A stretch of 64,000 nt of DNA from JASJBU01 sp963790775 (GTDB taxonomy: Bacteria > Pseudomonadota > Gammaproteobacteria > Chromatiales > Chromatiaceae). Under the pieces are notes generated by a model, which made no database searches, was not told where the DNA came from, and worked only from the letters and a program-made list of their open reading frames with translations. Both the position numbers and the translations under genes were made by a program. The stretch is from NCBI GenBank assembly GCA_963790775.1, contig CAWBPR010000016.1:62001-126000 (forward strand), written 5' to 3'. Positions 45,344-54,238 of the stretch are shown here, one piece after another (the stretch's first letter is position 1; every line of letters starts with the position of its first letter).

Positions 45344-47803
45344 TTAGCTGGTGGTTAGCTCTAGACTTACCTCAGTCTGTTCTTCTTGATATCCCATTGA
45401 GCGATAACCGATACGCCGTCTTTCAAACATTTTCCTGAGGATCGGAACCTTGGCATCGACATAGTCGAAGATTCGCACTTCCTGTTTGCCAGGGTGTAAC
45501 CGGTGAAGTCGCCCAGCATATTGCACAAGGGTTCCTTTCCAAGACACTGGCAGGGCAAGGAACAGGGTATCCAGTCGCGCGTCGTCGAATCCTTCACCGA
45601 TGTACCTGCCGGTCGCCAGAATGAGTCGCTCTTCATCATCAGGAATAGAAGCGAGCTGTTCTTCGACTTCACGCCGCTCTTTCGCCGAACGTCCTCCTCG
45701 CAGGACGATCATGTGCCTGACAAAGTTCTTCAATCGATTGTGTAGTAGTGCGAGGTGCTCTTTGCGTTCTGTCAACAGGATGGGTGAGCGGCCTTCTTCC
45801 ATGGCCATGAGCACATCATCAATGATTTGTTCGTTGCGTTTTTCATCAGCAACCAGCAAGCTGTAGAGTTGCTGAATGGTGATATTGGGCACTTGTTCTG
45901 GAGCATCAAAGTGGGTTTCTCGGACAACAAGTCGATGATCAAAAGGGCATTGTGCCAATTGGCTGCGGGGGTCAACTTTAAATCGAATGGGTCCGATCTG
46001 CATGTGAATAATCGGCTGATGACCGTCGCGGCGGTGAGGCGTAGCGGTCAGGCCGACAATGTATCGTGCCTTGACCTCGGAGAGGACCCGCTCAAACGAG
46101 ACGGCCGGTAGGTGGTGACACTCGTCAATGAGTACCTGCCCATATTCCGCGACGATGTCGTCCACCGAATCTTTGCGAGACAGACTCTGGATCATGGCAA
46201 CGTCGATCTGCCCTGTCAGCTTGCGTTTTCCACCGCCAAGCTGTCCGATGGATTGGGTATCGCGCTCTAGAAAGATACCGATCTGCGATCTCCACTGTTC
46301 CAGGAGCGGTTGTCGGTGAACAAGAATCAAAGTGTTGCACTTGCGCTGGGCGATCAGATAGGTACCAAGGACAGTCTTCCCGAAACCCGGTGGCGCCACG
46401 ACCACTCCGTTGTCATGCTCGAGAATGGCTTTAGATGCCTGCTGTTGGGCACTGGTCAATTCGCCAAAGAACCTCGCATCGATAGGATCACCAGCGTGTC
46501 TCAGGTCTTCCACCTTCAAGTGGCTCTTATGTTCCTGAAGCAATAGCTGTACATCGTCCAGACATCCCCTTGGCAGGCTGAAGTGTTTTTCGTGGTCTTC
46601 GGCGCAGGTGATCACCCGGGGTGTCAGCGCTGTCGAAAGACGAAGATTCTGCTTCTTGTAGAACTCCGGATTCTGAAATGCAGCCAGTCGTTTGAGCTGG
46701 TTGATGAGGGATGAAGGAAGGCCCGCTCTCTCGACGAAAATCCGTTGGGACAATACACCACGAACTTCGAGTGGGATGGGTTCGGTGATCGATAGACACT
46801 TTGATTTTCGGGAGGGTGGCCTCAGCCACGGGCTAGCTTCAATGTTGTCTTCTCCTGTATCGGTCATCTGAAGGCCAATCACCTGGCCACGTGTTGTGGC
46901 TTCAACGGCTATCGTTTCAACCTTCATAGCTGGAATCGGGGTCAGCGATGCGAGAATGCGCCATTGATCTGGAAAGGGCTCTAACGAATCGTCCAGGAAC
47001 ACAGTATTACCTTCCTGCCGGGGATGATACTGGAGCGGCAGTGCGATCAGATTACCGAAGCCACCGTTGGGCAGAGTGTCTTGGTTTGGGAAGAGCCGGT
47101 CATAGGAGGACATACTGAGCTGGTGTCGCCGCTCCATGGTTTCCGTAATGAGATAACTGCCCATCTTCCTTGCTGTTGTGGCGGAAACCGGGCTGCTGAA
47201 GAAGAACCAGACGTGTGCACCATTGCCAGAGCGAGACCGTTCGATGGCATACGGAACGCCGACATGCCGACAGGTTTCCGTAAAAACCAGAACGTCTTCT
47301 CGCCAAGCCTGTTTATCAAAATCGGCAGCGAGAAACCAGCATGTCTCATCCGTTAGCATGGGATAGACGCCGATGACATGGCGTCCCTGGAGATGGCCCA
47401 GCACAGTATCGGTTGTTACCGGCAAGAAGGCTTGGTTGGGGCACTCGCCACATTTCACTCGGGGCTTCTCGCATACCCCGCGAACCCATTCATTCGCACA
47501 AGCTGGTGAGTAACCTTTCTTGCCTGTCTTCTGGTTTTGCCACAGTTTGGGATATACATCGTTTCGGCCTTTAAAGAGATTGAGGAAAAGAGCAACCTTC
47601 TCCTCTGGCGTCAGGGTTGCAGCAATGGGGAGGTCGGAAGAGATGATTGGACGAATCGAAGTTTGCTCGTCAATCTTTACGAGACGTTCTCTCAGTGACT
47701 GAAGCGTTGCTGCGGTCTCATCTTGTTGTTGTTTTAAGTTGGCAAGTTGCTGCTCGACTTCGGCAATTTCCAAAAGGATGCTTTTGCGATCAGAAGTCTC
47801 CAT
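45344..47803 (-). CDS. TOTE-type conflict protein: archaeo-eukaryotic primase domain plus SF2 helicase
   Basis: 819 residues from the ATG at 47803 (METSDRKS); the frame is open to 47941 but the extra part looks non-coding. Coiled start (about 1-50), zinc-binding VCEKPRVKCGECPNQ (about 105-120), then a primase-like domain with LAADFDKQAW (about 160) and SRSGNGAHVWFFF (about 190). The C-terminal half is a superfamily 2 helicase: APPGFGKTVLG (about 468), DECHH (about 559), GLTATPHRRDG and QYAGRLHRL. This combination is the TOTE conflict system known from comparative genomics as a predicted defence module. Usual length about 800-870. A codon and base bias that looks lower in GC than its neighbours fits an imported gene. 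Confidence 0.88.
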   Translation of the reverse strand: METSDRKSILLEIAEVEQQLANLKQQQDETAATLQSLRERLVKIDEQTSIRPIISSDLPIAATLTPEEKVALFLNLFKGRNDVYPKLWQNQKTGKKGYSPACANEWVRGVCEKPRVKCGECPNQAFLPVTTDTVLGHLQGRHVIGVYPMLTDETCWFLAADFDKQAWREDVLVFTETCRHVGVPYAIERSRSGNGAHVWFFFSSPVSATTARKMGSYLITETMERRHQLSMSSYDRLFPNQDTLPNGGFGNLIALPLQYHPRQEGNTVFLDDSLEPFPDQWRILASLTPIPAMKVETIAVEATTRGQVIGLQMTDTGEDNIEASPWLRPPSRKSKCLSITEPIPLEVRGVLSQRIFVERAGLPSSLINQLKRLAAFQNPEFYKKQNLRLSTALTPRVITCAEDHEKHFSLPRGCLDDVQLLLQEHKSHLKVEDLRHAGDPIDARFFGELTSAQQQASKAILEHDNGVVVAPPGFGKTVLGTYLIAQRKCNTLILVHRQPLLEQWRSQIGIFLERDTQSIGQLGGGKRKLTGQIDVAMIQSLSRKDSVDDIVAEYGQVLIDECHHLPAVSFERVLSEVKARYIVGLTATPHRRDGHQPIIHMQIGPIRFKVDPRSQLAQCPFDHRLVVRETHFDAPEQVPNITIQQLYSLLVADEKRNEQIIDDVLMAMEEGRSPILLTERKEHLALLHNRLKNFVRHMIVLRGGRSAKERREVEEQLASIPDDEERLILATGRYIGEGFDDARLDTLFLALPVSWKGTLVQYAGRLHRLHPGKQEVRIFDYVDAKVPILRKMFERRRIGYRSMGYQEEQTEVSLELTTS

Positions 47804-47985
47804 GTTCAGGCCTGATTTGGTATTTACTGTCTGGCTCTGGTTTAGACCATGCTGACTGAACAAATATCTGAAGCTGCAAGATGGCCTTGGTGAATGTTGG
47901 CTGGGCAGGGATCGGTAGGTGTCCTTGCTGCCACAAGGCAATTCTCAATAGAATTTTATATATCTTTGTATGAGAGCCTGTGGAC

Positions 47986-48309
47986 TCAAATCAAGGCTTC
48001 CAGTCCTTTCTTGTCAAGTAGGTTGAGAAGCTTGAGCGATGGCCCGCTTGGATGTTTAGCGCCAATCTCCCACTGTCGGACGGTTGATGGACTCGTGTTG
48101 AGCACAGATGCCAGTACAGTTTGACTCAATTTGTAACGTTCACGTAGGGCGCGGATACCCTCACTCGAATACTCTGGAATAGGCTCAAGACATAACGCCT
48201 CATAACGCCTCATGCTACGCATATCAATGAAACCAGCATCATGAAGATCGCGCGCAGTTTCATGTACCGCCTCCAAAATTCGGCTGGTGGTCTTAGTTGT
48301 GGTTGTCAT
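47986..48309 (-). CDS. XRE-family antitoxin (HigA/NadS-like)
   Basis: 107 residues from the ATG at 48309, which has GGAGAT five bases upstream. The C-terminal part is a helix-turn-helix, RERYKLSQTVLASVLNTSPS then TVRQWEIGAKHPSG, as in antitoxins that bind their own promoter. It overlaps the end of the toxin gene by 17 bases, the reverse of the usual antitoxin-first order but normal for HigBA-type pairs. A minus-strand pair that follows the island's outer end. Confidence 0.85.
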   Translation of the reverse strand: MTTTTKTTSRILEAVHETARDLHDAGFIDMRSMRRYEALCLEPIPEYSSEGIRALRERYKLSQTVLASVLNTSPSTVRQWEIGAKHPSGPSLKLLNLLDKKGLEALI

Positions 48310-48676
48310 GGCATATCTCCTGTAATGCTTCATTTTTGACATGAGCCGCAAGTTGCTTCGAATTAAGCATAAGTAGGTCGCCGGCAATAGCTTGTAGTGC
48401 TTCCAGTTCCTTCTTGCTGATATTGGCCCGCTCGTTTTTCTCGAAACCGAAGACGAAGAACCATCGACTGCCCCTGTTCGTCGCCACTAATGTGCGTGCA
48501 CTACCGCTTTTACCCCGACCGGGCAAAGCGACGCGCTTTTTAACTACACCACCTCCCAGGTCAGCGTCGATCAGCCCTGCATCCATTTCGGAAACGGCAT
48601 TGCAAAGCGCATCATTGGTAAGGTCGGTCTTACGCATCCATCGAGAAAAGTGGCGTGTCTTAAATATTCTCTGCAT
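48293..48676 (-). CDS. RelE/HigB-like toxin
   Basis: 127 residues: KTRHFSRWMRKTDLTNDALC, GGGVVKKRVALPGRGKSGSA and WFFVFGFEKNERANISKKEL, the pattern of the DUF1044/RelE-type toxins that cut mRNA on the ribosome or block translation. It pairs with the antitoxin downstream. Transcription is probably controlled by that antitoxin from the region before 48676. Confidence 0.85.
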   Translation of the reverse strand: MQRIFKTRHFSRWMRKTDLTNDALCNAVSEMDAGLIDADLGGGVVKKRVALPGRGKSGSARTLVATNRGSRWFFVFGFEKNERANISKKELEALQAIAGDLLMLNSKQLAAHVKNEALQEICHDNHN

Positions 48677-48939
48677 TAATAAACTATATCACTTAGAGTT
48701 ATACAATATCAGTTGGTTCACTCATTGAAAATTTGTCCAATAAAATGAGTAGAATAAGTTCAATTCAAAGGCTTACAGGCCGTTTAAGCTAAAACTATTG
48801 GACAGATAAAAATAGATTTACTTATTACTATCATAGGGTTACAGAGGTTAATCTGTAAGACTACGAACTAGGGGGTCGGAGGTTCGAATCCTTCCGGGCG
48901 CGCCATTTAAGTAAAGAAAAACAAGCGGTTACGGCCATT
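48677..48939. other. Island end and second att copy
   Basis: AT-rich region that contains the toxin-antitoxin promoter (48677-48860) and the att repeat (48861-48908). The stretch 48909-48939 leads into the IS end. Confidence 0.5.
48861..48908. repeat. Attachment repeat (att copy 2)
   Basis: Exact 48-base copy of the tRNA-Arg end at 45007-45054. It is only the 3' part of a tRNA, with no D-arm or 5' acceptor strand, so it is not a tRNA gene. Confidence 0.9.
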
Positions 48940-50052
48940 GTGGGTCCCGAAAATAGGAGTCTGTTGATTCTATTGCATATTTCTGGGTGATGGTTGATCC
49001 TTGGATTCATGGCACATCTAATCCAGTTTATTCTGACGTTGGTGACTACATCTGTCCGATCGCGGCTGTCATTACAGGCGGAGAATGCAGCACTGCGGAA
49101 TCAGTTGTATCTTTATCGGAAATCAGGGAAAAGGCCAAGAATTAAACCTGCTGACCGGCTGCTCTGGTGCCTCATCGCGAAATTTTGGGCGGGATGGCGC
49201 GAAGCCCTGTACTTTGTCCAGCCCAGGACCGTAACGACCTGGCAGAAAAAGCGATTCCGCGACTACTGGCGCGCGCTCAGTCAGTCGGCTAAGCCAGGCC
49301 GACCTCAGATCTCGCGAGAGCTCAGAAGACTCATTGTTAGGATGTGGGATGCCAATCCGACGTGGGGCTCGCCAAAGATCGTTGCTGAACTCGCGATGCT
49401 TGGAATCGACGTTGCTAAGTCAACGGTAGAAAAGTATCAGCCGAAGCGAACCGGGCCTCCGTCGCCCACGTGGAGAACATTCCTTGACCAGCATGTTCGA
49501 GATCTTGTATCGATTGACTTTTTCATTGTCCCTACTGCTACGTTTCGGGTGTTGTTCGTCTTTATCGTGCTTGCCCACGATCGACGGCGAATTGTTCATT
49601 TCAACGTGACGGAACATCCAACGGCGCAGTGGACGGCGCAACAGATTGTCGAAGCGTTTCCGTTTGATACTGCTCCGAGTTATCTGATTCGAGACGGCGA
49701 TGGCATATATGGTGAGCGCGTTATGCGGAGGATTGAAGCCTGAGTATCGACGAGATCATCACGGCACCCGCGTCGCCATGGCAAAACGCCTATGTGGAAC
49801 GAGTGATTGGGACGCTACGCCGAGTACTTTTCGATCACGTCATCGTGCTCAACGAGCAGCATCTAAAGAGACTCATGTCGTCGTATCTGGATTACTACCA
49901 TCCGTGGCGAACACACCAGTCATTGAATAGCGACGCGCCGAACGGTCGTCCCGTACGAGCAGCGGAACCCTCCAGCGTTGTTGAGCTCCCAGCCGTACAC
50001 GGACTTCATCATGTCTATCTTCCAAAGGCTGCATGATTATTCGGGACCGACA
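48940..50052 (+). mobile_element. IS element with frameshifted DDE transposase
   Basis: About 1.1 kb. Ends GTGGGTCCCGAAAAT (48940) and ATTCGGGACCGAC (50038-50050) are inverted repeats. It lies just past att copy 2, inside unit 2. The family is a retroviral-integrase-like DDE transposase; I cannot name it exactly. Confidence 0.7.
48994..50036 (+). pseudogene. DDE (rve) transposase with a frameshift
   Basis: The first part (48994-49743, 249 residues) has RSRLSLQAENAALRNQLYLY, VSIDFFIVPTATFRVLFVF with the first Asp, and YLIRDGDGIYG with the second. One base is lost near 49741 (GAAGCCTGAG for GAAGCCCTGAG), and the second part continues in the next frame with ALSIDEIITAPASPWQNAYVE (the Glu), RTHQSLNSDAP and the end. 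Together about 345 residues. The element is likely immobile unless the base is a sequencing error. Confidence 0.8.
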
Positions 50053-50132
50053 GGAGTTGGCGGGTCGGATTACATTGATGCCGCACAGCTGGTTCAATTT
50101 TAGGCCAATGGCTTACTTGCTTTCCAATATGC

Positions 50133-50483
50133 TCATGCTGCGATGATACGGAACTCAGTCGCCTTGGCGATCGGGCGAACAAAATTCTTCTCTCGTTTCA
50201 TTTCCACGATGCCATATCGAGACATGGTTTTGAGGGTTCGGGATAGATTTCCCGCCTTCCGACCACTGGCTCTCGCTAACGCCGAAATCGACTCTGGATG
50301 CATCTCAGCCATTACTTTGAGAAGAGCACGATTTTCATCGCTTAGAACCTCCGCCAGCGACTTCATTGAGGTGAACCAGATCTTGGGTTCACCCCGCTTT
50401 GGTTTGTATTTCCCACTGGCAATGGACAATAACCGATTACGGATTTTTTCCTGCGGCATGATGCCAATCGTGATGGTCTTCAT
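50133..50483 (-). CDS. TumA-like HTH antitoxin
   Basis: 116 residues: KTITIGIMPQEKIRNRLLSI, KRGEPKIWFTSMKSLAEVLS, then a winged helix ALARASGRKAGNLSRTLKTM. This is the DNA-binding partner type found with TumE toxins, once listed as an HVO_A0114-like regulator. The gene overlaps the end of the TumE-like gene by 4 bases and is read after it. Confidence 0.8.
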   Translation of the reverse strand: MKTITIGIMPQEKIRNRLLSIASGKYKPKRGEPKIWFTSMKSLAEVLSDENRALLKVMAEMHPESISALARASGRKAGNLSRTLKTMSRYGIVEMKREKNFVRPIAKATEFRIIAA

Positions 50484-50845
50484 CGTTTTCTTACCTCTTG
50501 CAGCACGCGATCTACTTCCGCGAAGAAGTCCGAAAGGAGTTGATAGGCATCCTTGAACTCATAAGGTATGCCCTTGTCTGATGCATGACGGTGCCGGTGG
50601 TCATAAGGCAGTATCCGCCCTACAAACTTGAACTTCTTCGGCAGCTTCGCTGAATGTGCATTGTCATAACCTAATATTCGCCTACCATATGGTTCGTGCA
50701 GTGTTAGCGAATAGCGGACACCATGTGGAATCATCTGGGTGGCGTCAACCCGCCATGCCTCGATCTTGATCCAGTATCCACCGTCTTGGTCAATAATCTG
50801 ATCGTGTAGGTCTAATAAGGTTTCTATACCTGGATCTTCATACAT
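50480..50845 (-). CDS. TumE-like toxin (DUF6516)
   Basis: 121 residues: YWIKIEAWRVDATQMIPHGV, RYSLTLHEPYGRRILGYDNA, YDHRHRHASDKGIPYEF and DAYQLLSDFFAEVDRVL. The His-rich YDHRHRH core is typical of the TumE family. The toxin-antitoxin status is by family; the target is unknown. It precedes and overlaps the TumA-like gene. Confidence 0.82.
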   Translation of the reverse strand: MYEDPGIETLLDLHDQIIDQDGGYWIKIEAWRVDATQMIPHGVRYSLTLHEPYGRRILGYDNAHSAKLPKKFKFVGRILPYDHRHRHASDKGIPYEFKDAYQLLSDFFAEVDRVLQEVRKR

Positions 50846-51145
50846 ACTGAATTATATCATCTGATGATAAAGTCAGATAGGATCAATTCTGTCTGTCCTT
50901 GGTGAATAACTAGTTTGGCTGCCATCTATGTGGAAATGTCTTGTGATTAGTAGTATGGATAAATGCGGTACTTCCCTCCTGGTCTTAAAAGTACTGCCGG
51001 ACTTTTGCCGGACTTTTGCCGGATTGAGTCCGGCACTGTTGTGCATAGTAGTGCAGAATGCAAAGGGCATATCGCAATATAGTACAATAAAAACAGACAG
51101 TTATGGACGCCATAGATAACTACGAACTAGGGGGTCGGTGTGGTG
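50846..51145. other. Short gene-free end of unit 2
   Basis: Contains three short direct copies of GCCGGACTTTT or GCCGGATT around 50995-51030, an AT-rich presumed promoter of the TumE-like gene, and att copy 3. Nothing else. Confidence 0.5.
51120..51138. repeat. Truncated attachment repeat (att copy 3)
   Basis: CTACGAACTAGGGGGTCGG, the first 19 bases of the 48-base repeat, then it stops at the edge of the following IS. The rest of the repeat is not found on the far side of the IS. Confidence 0.8.
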
Positions 51146-52739
51146 GTCCAGCGAAAGTTTACTCCCTTTATCGCAAGGCAATTGAGTGGAAGATGGCTGT
51201 GTTAATCGGCATCTTGACAGCGCAAATACTTCAAGATGCCCACTTGACAGACATCGGAGCACAAGGAAAATAATCGACGGCGTCCGATTGTCGTCGAAGC
51301 CGAGATAGGCCGAAAAGCTTGCACTACGCCGCCTGTCGCAACTCAACAATCGGTAGATGCTTCCGACCCCGATGATAGCGCATATCGAGGCGAATGCGAG
51401 CGCCACAGCGGCCGACGATCGGGGCGTGCGGCGATGTACATGGCGCACTGTGCGGCCATCGCGCACGGGGTTCGTATCGAGGGCGCTCACATGCCGGCAA
51501 GACATTATGATAGACCTCATGAGGCGTCTTGCCATGGAGTGACGAGTGAGGGCGACTTTGATTGTACCAGTTACCAAACCACGTTAACTCCTGATGGAAT
51601 GCCTCCCTGCGAAGTGGCACGAGTATGATCCGCATGCATTCATTCTTTAGGGTTAGGATGAATCGCTCAACCAGGGCAATGCTACCGTGTTGGCCAACGG
51701 CACCGAAGCGGGGTGTGATTCCTTGGTGATCACACCAATCTTTGAATACGCTGCACCAGAACTGATGGCCCTTATCACAGATGATATATTTCGGATTGGC
51801 ACCTGCGTCGTTGATAGCGCGTTCGAGAAAATGCTGAACCGATCGTGATGTCGGCGAGTGCTTGAAAGTGGCGACACCCATGATACATCGAGAATAATGA
51901 TCGATGACCACCGCCACCCACCAGCAAAACGGCCAGCACTGGGGTAATGCGAACGGCATCCAGGGTGTCCAAAAAACCACTGTTATTGGAACAGCTGTGA
52001 GGTCGACATGCCAAATATGGTTGGGACGATTTGCGGTGACGAGGCGTGTGGAGGCCTCCGCCTCCCCAGGGCTGGGCAGTGGGTTTTCTTTCAAGATCCG
52101 CCCAACCGTCGTGATCCCCAGATGCAGTCCTGCCCGGCAGAGTGTCTCGGCGATCTTGACCTTGCCCATGCTGGGACTTAGGGCTTTCAAACGTTGCACG
52201 ATGTAGCGGACGAAGTCCGGGAACTTATTCACCGGCTCGCGCAGTTGCAACAGGGCATTGGCGCCCTGGGCGTCGATGCATTTCACCCACGCTGCAATCG
52301 TGACCGGCGTGACGAGGAAGGTGTCGGCGGTTTGTTTGAGCGACCAGCCACGTGCGGCACGAAGTTCGAGGCTCGCCATGCGCTCATAGGGTCCATAATG
52401 CGGCCGGCGCTGAGGCGCGATCTGAACCATGCGGGTATCCTTGATGCGGAGTTCTTCGCGTAGCAGGGCACACTCTTCGTGGAGCCGATCGTTTTTCGCC
52501 GCGAGTCGCACCCGGGCATTGATGCTGTCGGCGGCCCAGGCGCGCGCATATAAGATTGCGTAGTGGGCCAGCGCGATAGCGTGTAACACCGCCGACTTAA
52601 TGCAGTCCCAGCCCTTGGGAAGATGGATTCGCGGTGGCTGCGGGTTTGTGGGCATCGTGGCCTCCGAAAACGTGTTATTGAGAGTTTCCGGTTGAAGGAT
52701 ACAATAAGCGCCATCGAATCAGAATGTTATGGTCTGGAC
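51146..52739 (-). mobile_element. IS with rve-type transposase (ends approximate)
   Basis: Bounded by GTCCAG at 51146 and CTGGAC at 52734, a short inverted pair that could mark the termini. It contains one transposase gene and has removed most of att copy 3. I could not find a target duplication. Confidence 0.5.
51324..52655 (-). CDS. Integrase-core (rve) transposase
   Basis: 443 residues and intact. HTH part (LRAARGWSLKQTADTFLVTP), then the catalytic core: HIWHVDLTAVPI (first Asp), YIICDKGHQFWCSVFKD (second Asp), VERFILTLKNECMRII (Glu). Ends with PHSSLHGKTPHEVYHNV and a basic tail. Same superfamily as IS481/IS3-type enzymes; I do not assign a family. It lies between the island and the multicopper-oxidase operon. 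Confidence 0.85.
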   Translation of the reverse strand: MPTNPQPPRIHLPKGWDCIKSAVLHAIALAHYAILYARAWAADSINARVRLAAKNDRLHEECALLREELRIKDTRMVQIAPQRRPHYGPYERMASLELRAARGWSLKQTADTFLVTPVTIAAWVKCIDAQGANALLQLREPVNKFPDFVRYIVQRLKALSPSMGKVKIAETLCRAGLHLGITTVGRILKENPLPSPGEAEASTRLVTANRPNHIWHVDLTAVPITVVFWTPWMPFALPQCWPFCWWVAVVIDHYSRCIMGVATFKHSPTSRSVQHFLERAINDAGANPKYIICDKGHQFWCSVFKDWCDHQGITPRFGAVGQHGSIALVERFILTLKNECMRIILVPLRREAFHQELTWFGNWYNQSRPHSSLHGKTPHEVYHNVLPACERPRYEPRARWPHSAPCTSPHAPIVGRCGARIRLDMRYHRGRKHLPIVELRQAA

Positions 52740-52822
52740 GGTGAACCGAAAGATTCGGTGGGCCAGGACAGCTGATGTCAGTCCGTCAGACTCCTGACGT
52801 CGGCTGTATAGTGCTCTGAGAT

Positions 52823-54238
52823 TTATATCGGCATCAATCTGCGAAAATCCGCATCAAACCTGAGTAGTTGGGAGCCCTGAGTATTTTCACCGGTGGTTGT
52901 TATCGGATGGGTTACACCCACGGGAAACTGGTGAAAACTGCTGGCGGCGCCGAGTAGGCGCTGCCGGGTGATTCTTCGGCTCGAACGCCTGAGGGTTTCA
53001 TGGGTTAGTGTGGAGACGAGATACACCATTCGATTCCACTCAGAGTGCCGAGTGGGTAGCTGATGGGTCTCGATGAACGCCAGATAGTCCTTATAGTCGA
53101 TGGAGGATTGATCGGGAACACCTCTGGGGTTACTCAGGTAGATGTCGATGTTATCGGGCAAGCGCGAGAGTTTTAATAGGTCATTACCCAATATGTCGAC
53201 ACTGCTGTAGATTGCGGTTTTTGTTCGGTTGCGACTCACTGCCGTGATCAGCGCAGAAAAATCCTGCTTCCGGGTGAACCAGAAGATATGCTGCAGCCGA
53301 TCCCTTTGCACAGGAATCTCATCCACGGACGTGATGACCGACAACCGGCTTTGGTCATTCGCCAACGATGAGATGCGTTGCCGAATCAGACTGCCGAGTG
53401 CATCTTTATCGGTCACCAATAGGCTGGGTTGTTGTACCCCCGATAACTCGATCAGTTCCATGAGCTGGTCTGAAAGACTTGGCAGGATGGGCGCAGCGGT
53501 TCTATCCGTCGAGTCGATCTCGCTCAGCGGGAAGAGGATTGGGGTATCCTCCGAGAACTGTCGCAGGGCGGAAGCCTCATTGGGCTGAAGCGGGCCGGTA
53601 AGATAACAGAGTACATCCTCATCGATTCGGGAGGGCGGGGTAAAGATTAGCTCGATCCGCCTGCCGTGAATCCCACCCCGATCGTTCACTTGCTGAAAAT
53701 ATCGACTGAAGACAGACCGGGTATCCGCCACCAGGCTGCTCAGCCCAGGCGCCTCGCTGAGCACAACGCCGATCTTCAGGTGGGTGTTGTCGACACCGGG
53801 AGGTATGGGGTCGTCGATGCGCTTCAGGTGCTTGGCGAGCTGTTCGAAATCTTCGTCGCTGAGGTCATAGCGGGGCATCAGGCGGTGCATGGATTGGCCG
53901 TCGCTTTTCACGCCTTGGGTGATCGCCCGATGTAATAGCTGTTCGTCATAGGGGGCTTTCTCACTGGTGGGCAGGGGCTGGGATAGTTTCCTCCAGTTGA
54001 TCGGAGGAACATTGACTCCTCCTTCAATTCCACCCTGGCCATCGATGCCGTGGCACGACTTGCAGGGAAACGCAGTGGCGTTGGCCTCGATGCCTCCGGT
54101 CAAAGTGACCGCAACTGGGTGGAGCGAATCACCCTTTTCATAAAATCGCCTTCCCGGCTCAAATTCGCTGGCCAACACCGCTGTGGTGCTGACGAGGAGT
54201 GTCAGACAGCAGAGTGCCTTAAGCTTATGAGTTAACAT
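52823..54238 (-). CDS. Cytochrome c fused to periplasmic binding-protein-like domain
   Basis: 471 residues. Signal peptide to about 23 (LTLLVSTTAVLASE), then a single haem c domain with CKSCH (about 59-63) and a likely Met ligand in MPRYDLSDEDF, then a periplasmic-binding-protein fold of the branched-chain amino-acid type (LKIGVVLSEAPGLSSLV, YFQQVNDRGGIHGRRIELIF). It is the fourth and last gene of the multicopper-oxidase operon, and its start overlaps the SCO gene by 14 bases. The fusion suggests an electron-transfer partner or sensor in the periplasm. Confidence 0.85.
   Translation of the reverse strand: MLTHKLKALCCLTLLVSTTAVLASEFEPGRRFYEKGDSLHPVAVTLTGGIEANATAFPCKSCHGIDGQGGIEGGVNVPPINWRKLSQPLPTSEKAPYDEQLLHRAITQGVKSDGQSMHRLMPRYDLSDEDFEQLAKHLKRIDDPIPPGVDNTHLKIGVVLSEAPGLSSLVADTRSVFSRYFQQVNDRGGIHGRRIELIFTPPSRIDEDVLCYLTGPLQPNEASALRQFSEDTPILFPLSEIDSTDRTAAPILPSLSDQLMELIELSGVQQPSLLVTDKDALGSLIRQRISSLANDQSRLSVITSVDEIPVQRDRLQHIFWFTRKQDFSALITAVSRNRTKTAIYSSVDILGNDLLKLSRLPDNIDIYLSNPRGVPDQSSIDYKDYLAFIETHQLPTRHSEWNRMVYLVSTLTHETLRRSSRRITRQRLLGAASSFHQFPVGVTHPITTTGENTQGSQLLRFDADFRRLMPI

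Larger units (their letters stand above)
45055..48908. mobile_element. tRNA-Arg integrated island, unit 1
   Basis: 3.85 kb between two exact att repeats. It carries a TOTE-type primase-helicase and a HigB/HigA-like toxin-antitoxin pair, both on the minus strand. No integrase, excisionase or mobility gene is visible, so the unit is either moved in trans or has lost its recombinase. The order and the repeats are seen directly; the mobility is inference. Confidence 0.8.
48909..51138. mobile_element. tRNA-Arg integrated island, unit 2
   Basis: 2.2 kb from att copy 2 to the truncated att copy 3. It holds the IS above and a TumE/TumA-like pair. It looks like a second insertion at the same site, later than or beside unit 1. 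Again no recombinase. Confidence 0.55.

Noticed and set aside
48861..48908. Second tRNA-Arg gene
   Set aside because: Only the 3' half of the tRNA is present; it is a direct repeat from integration.
51101..51577. 158-residue minus-strand frame at the IS end
   Set aside because: Overlaps the transposase C-terminus in another frame and reads through the att fragment.
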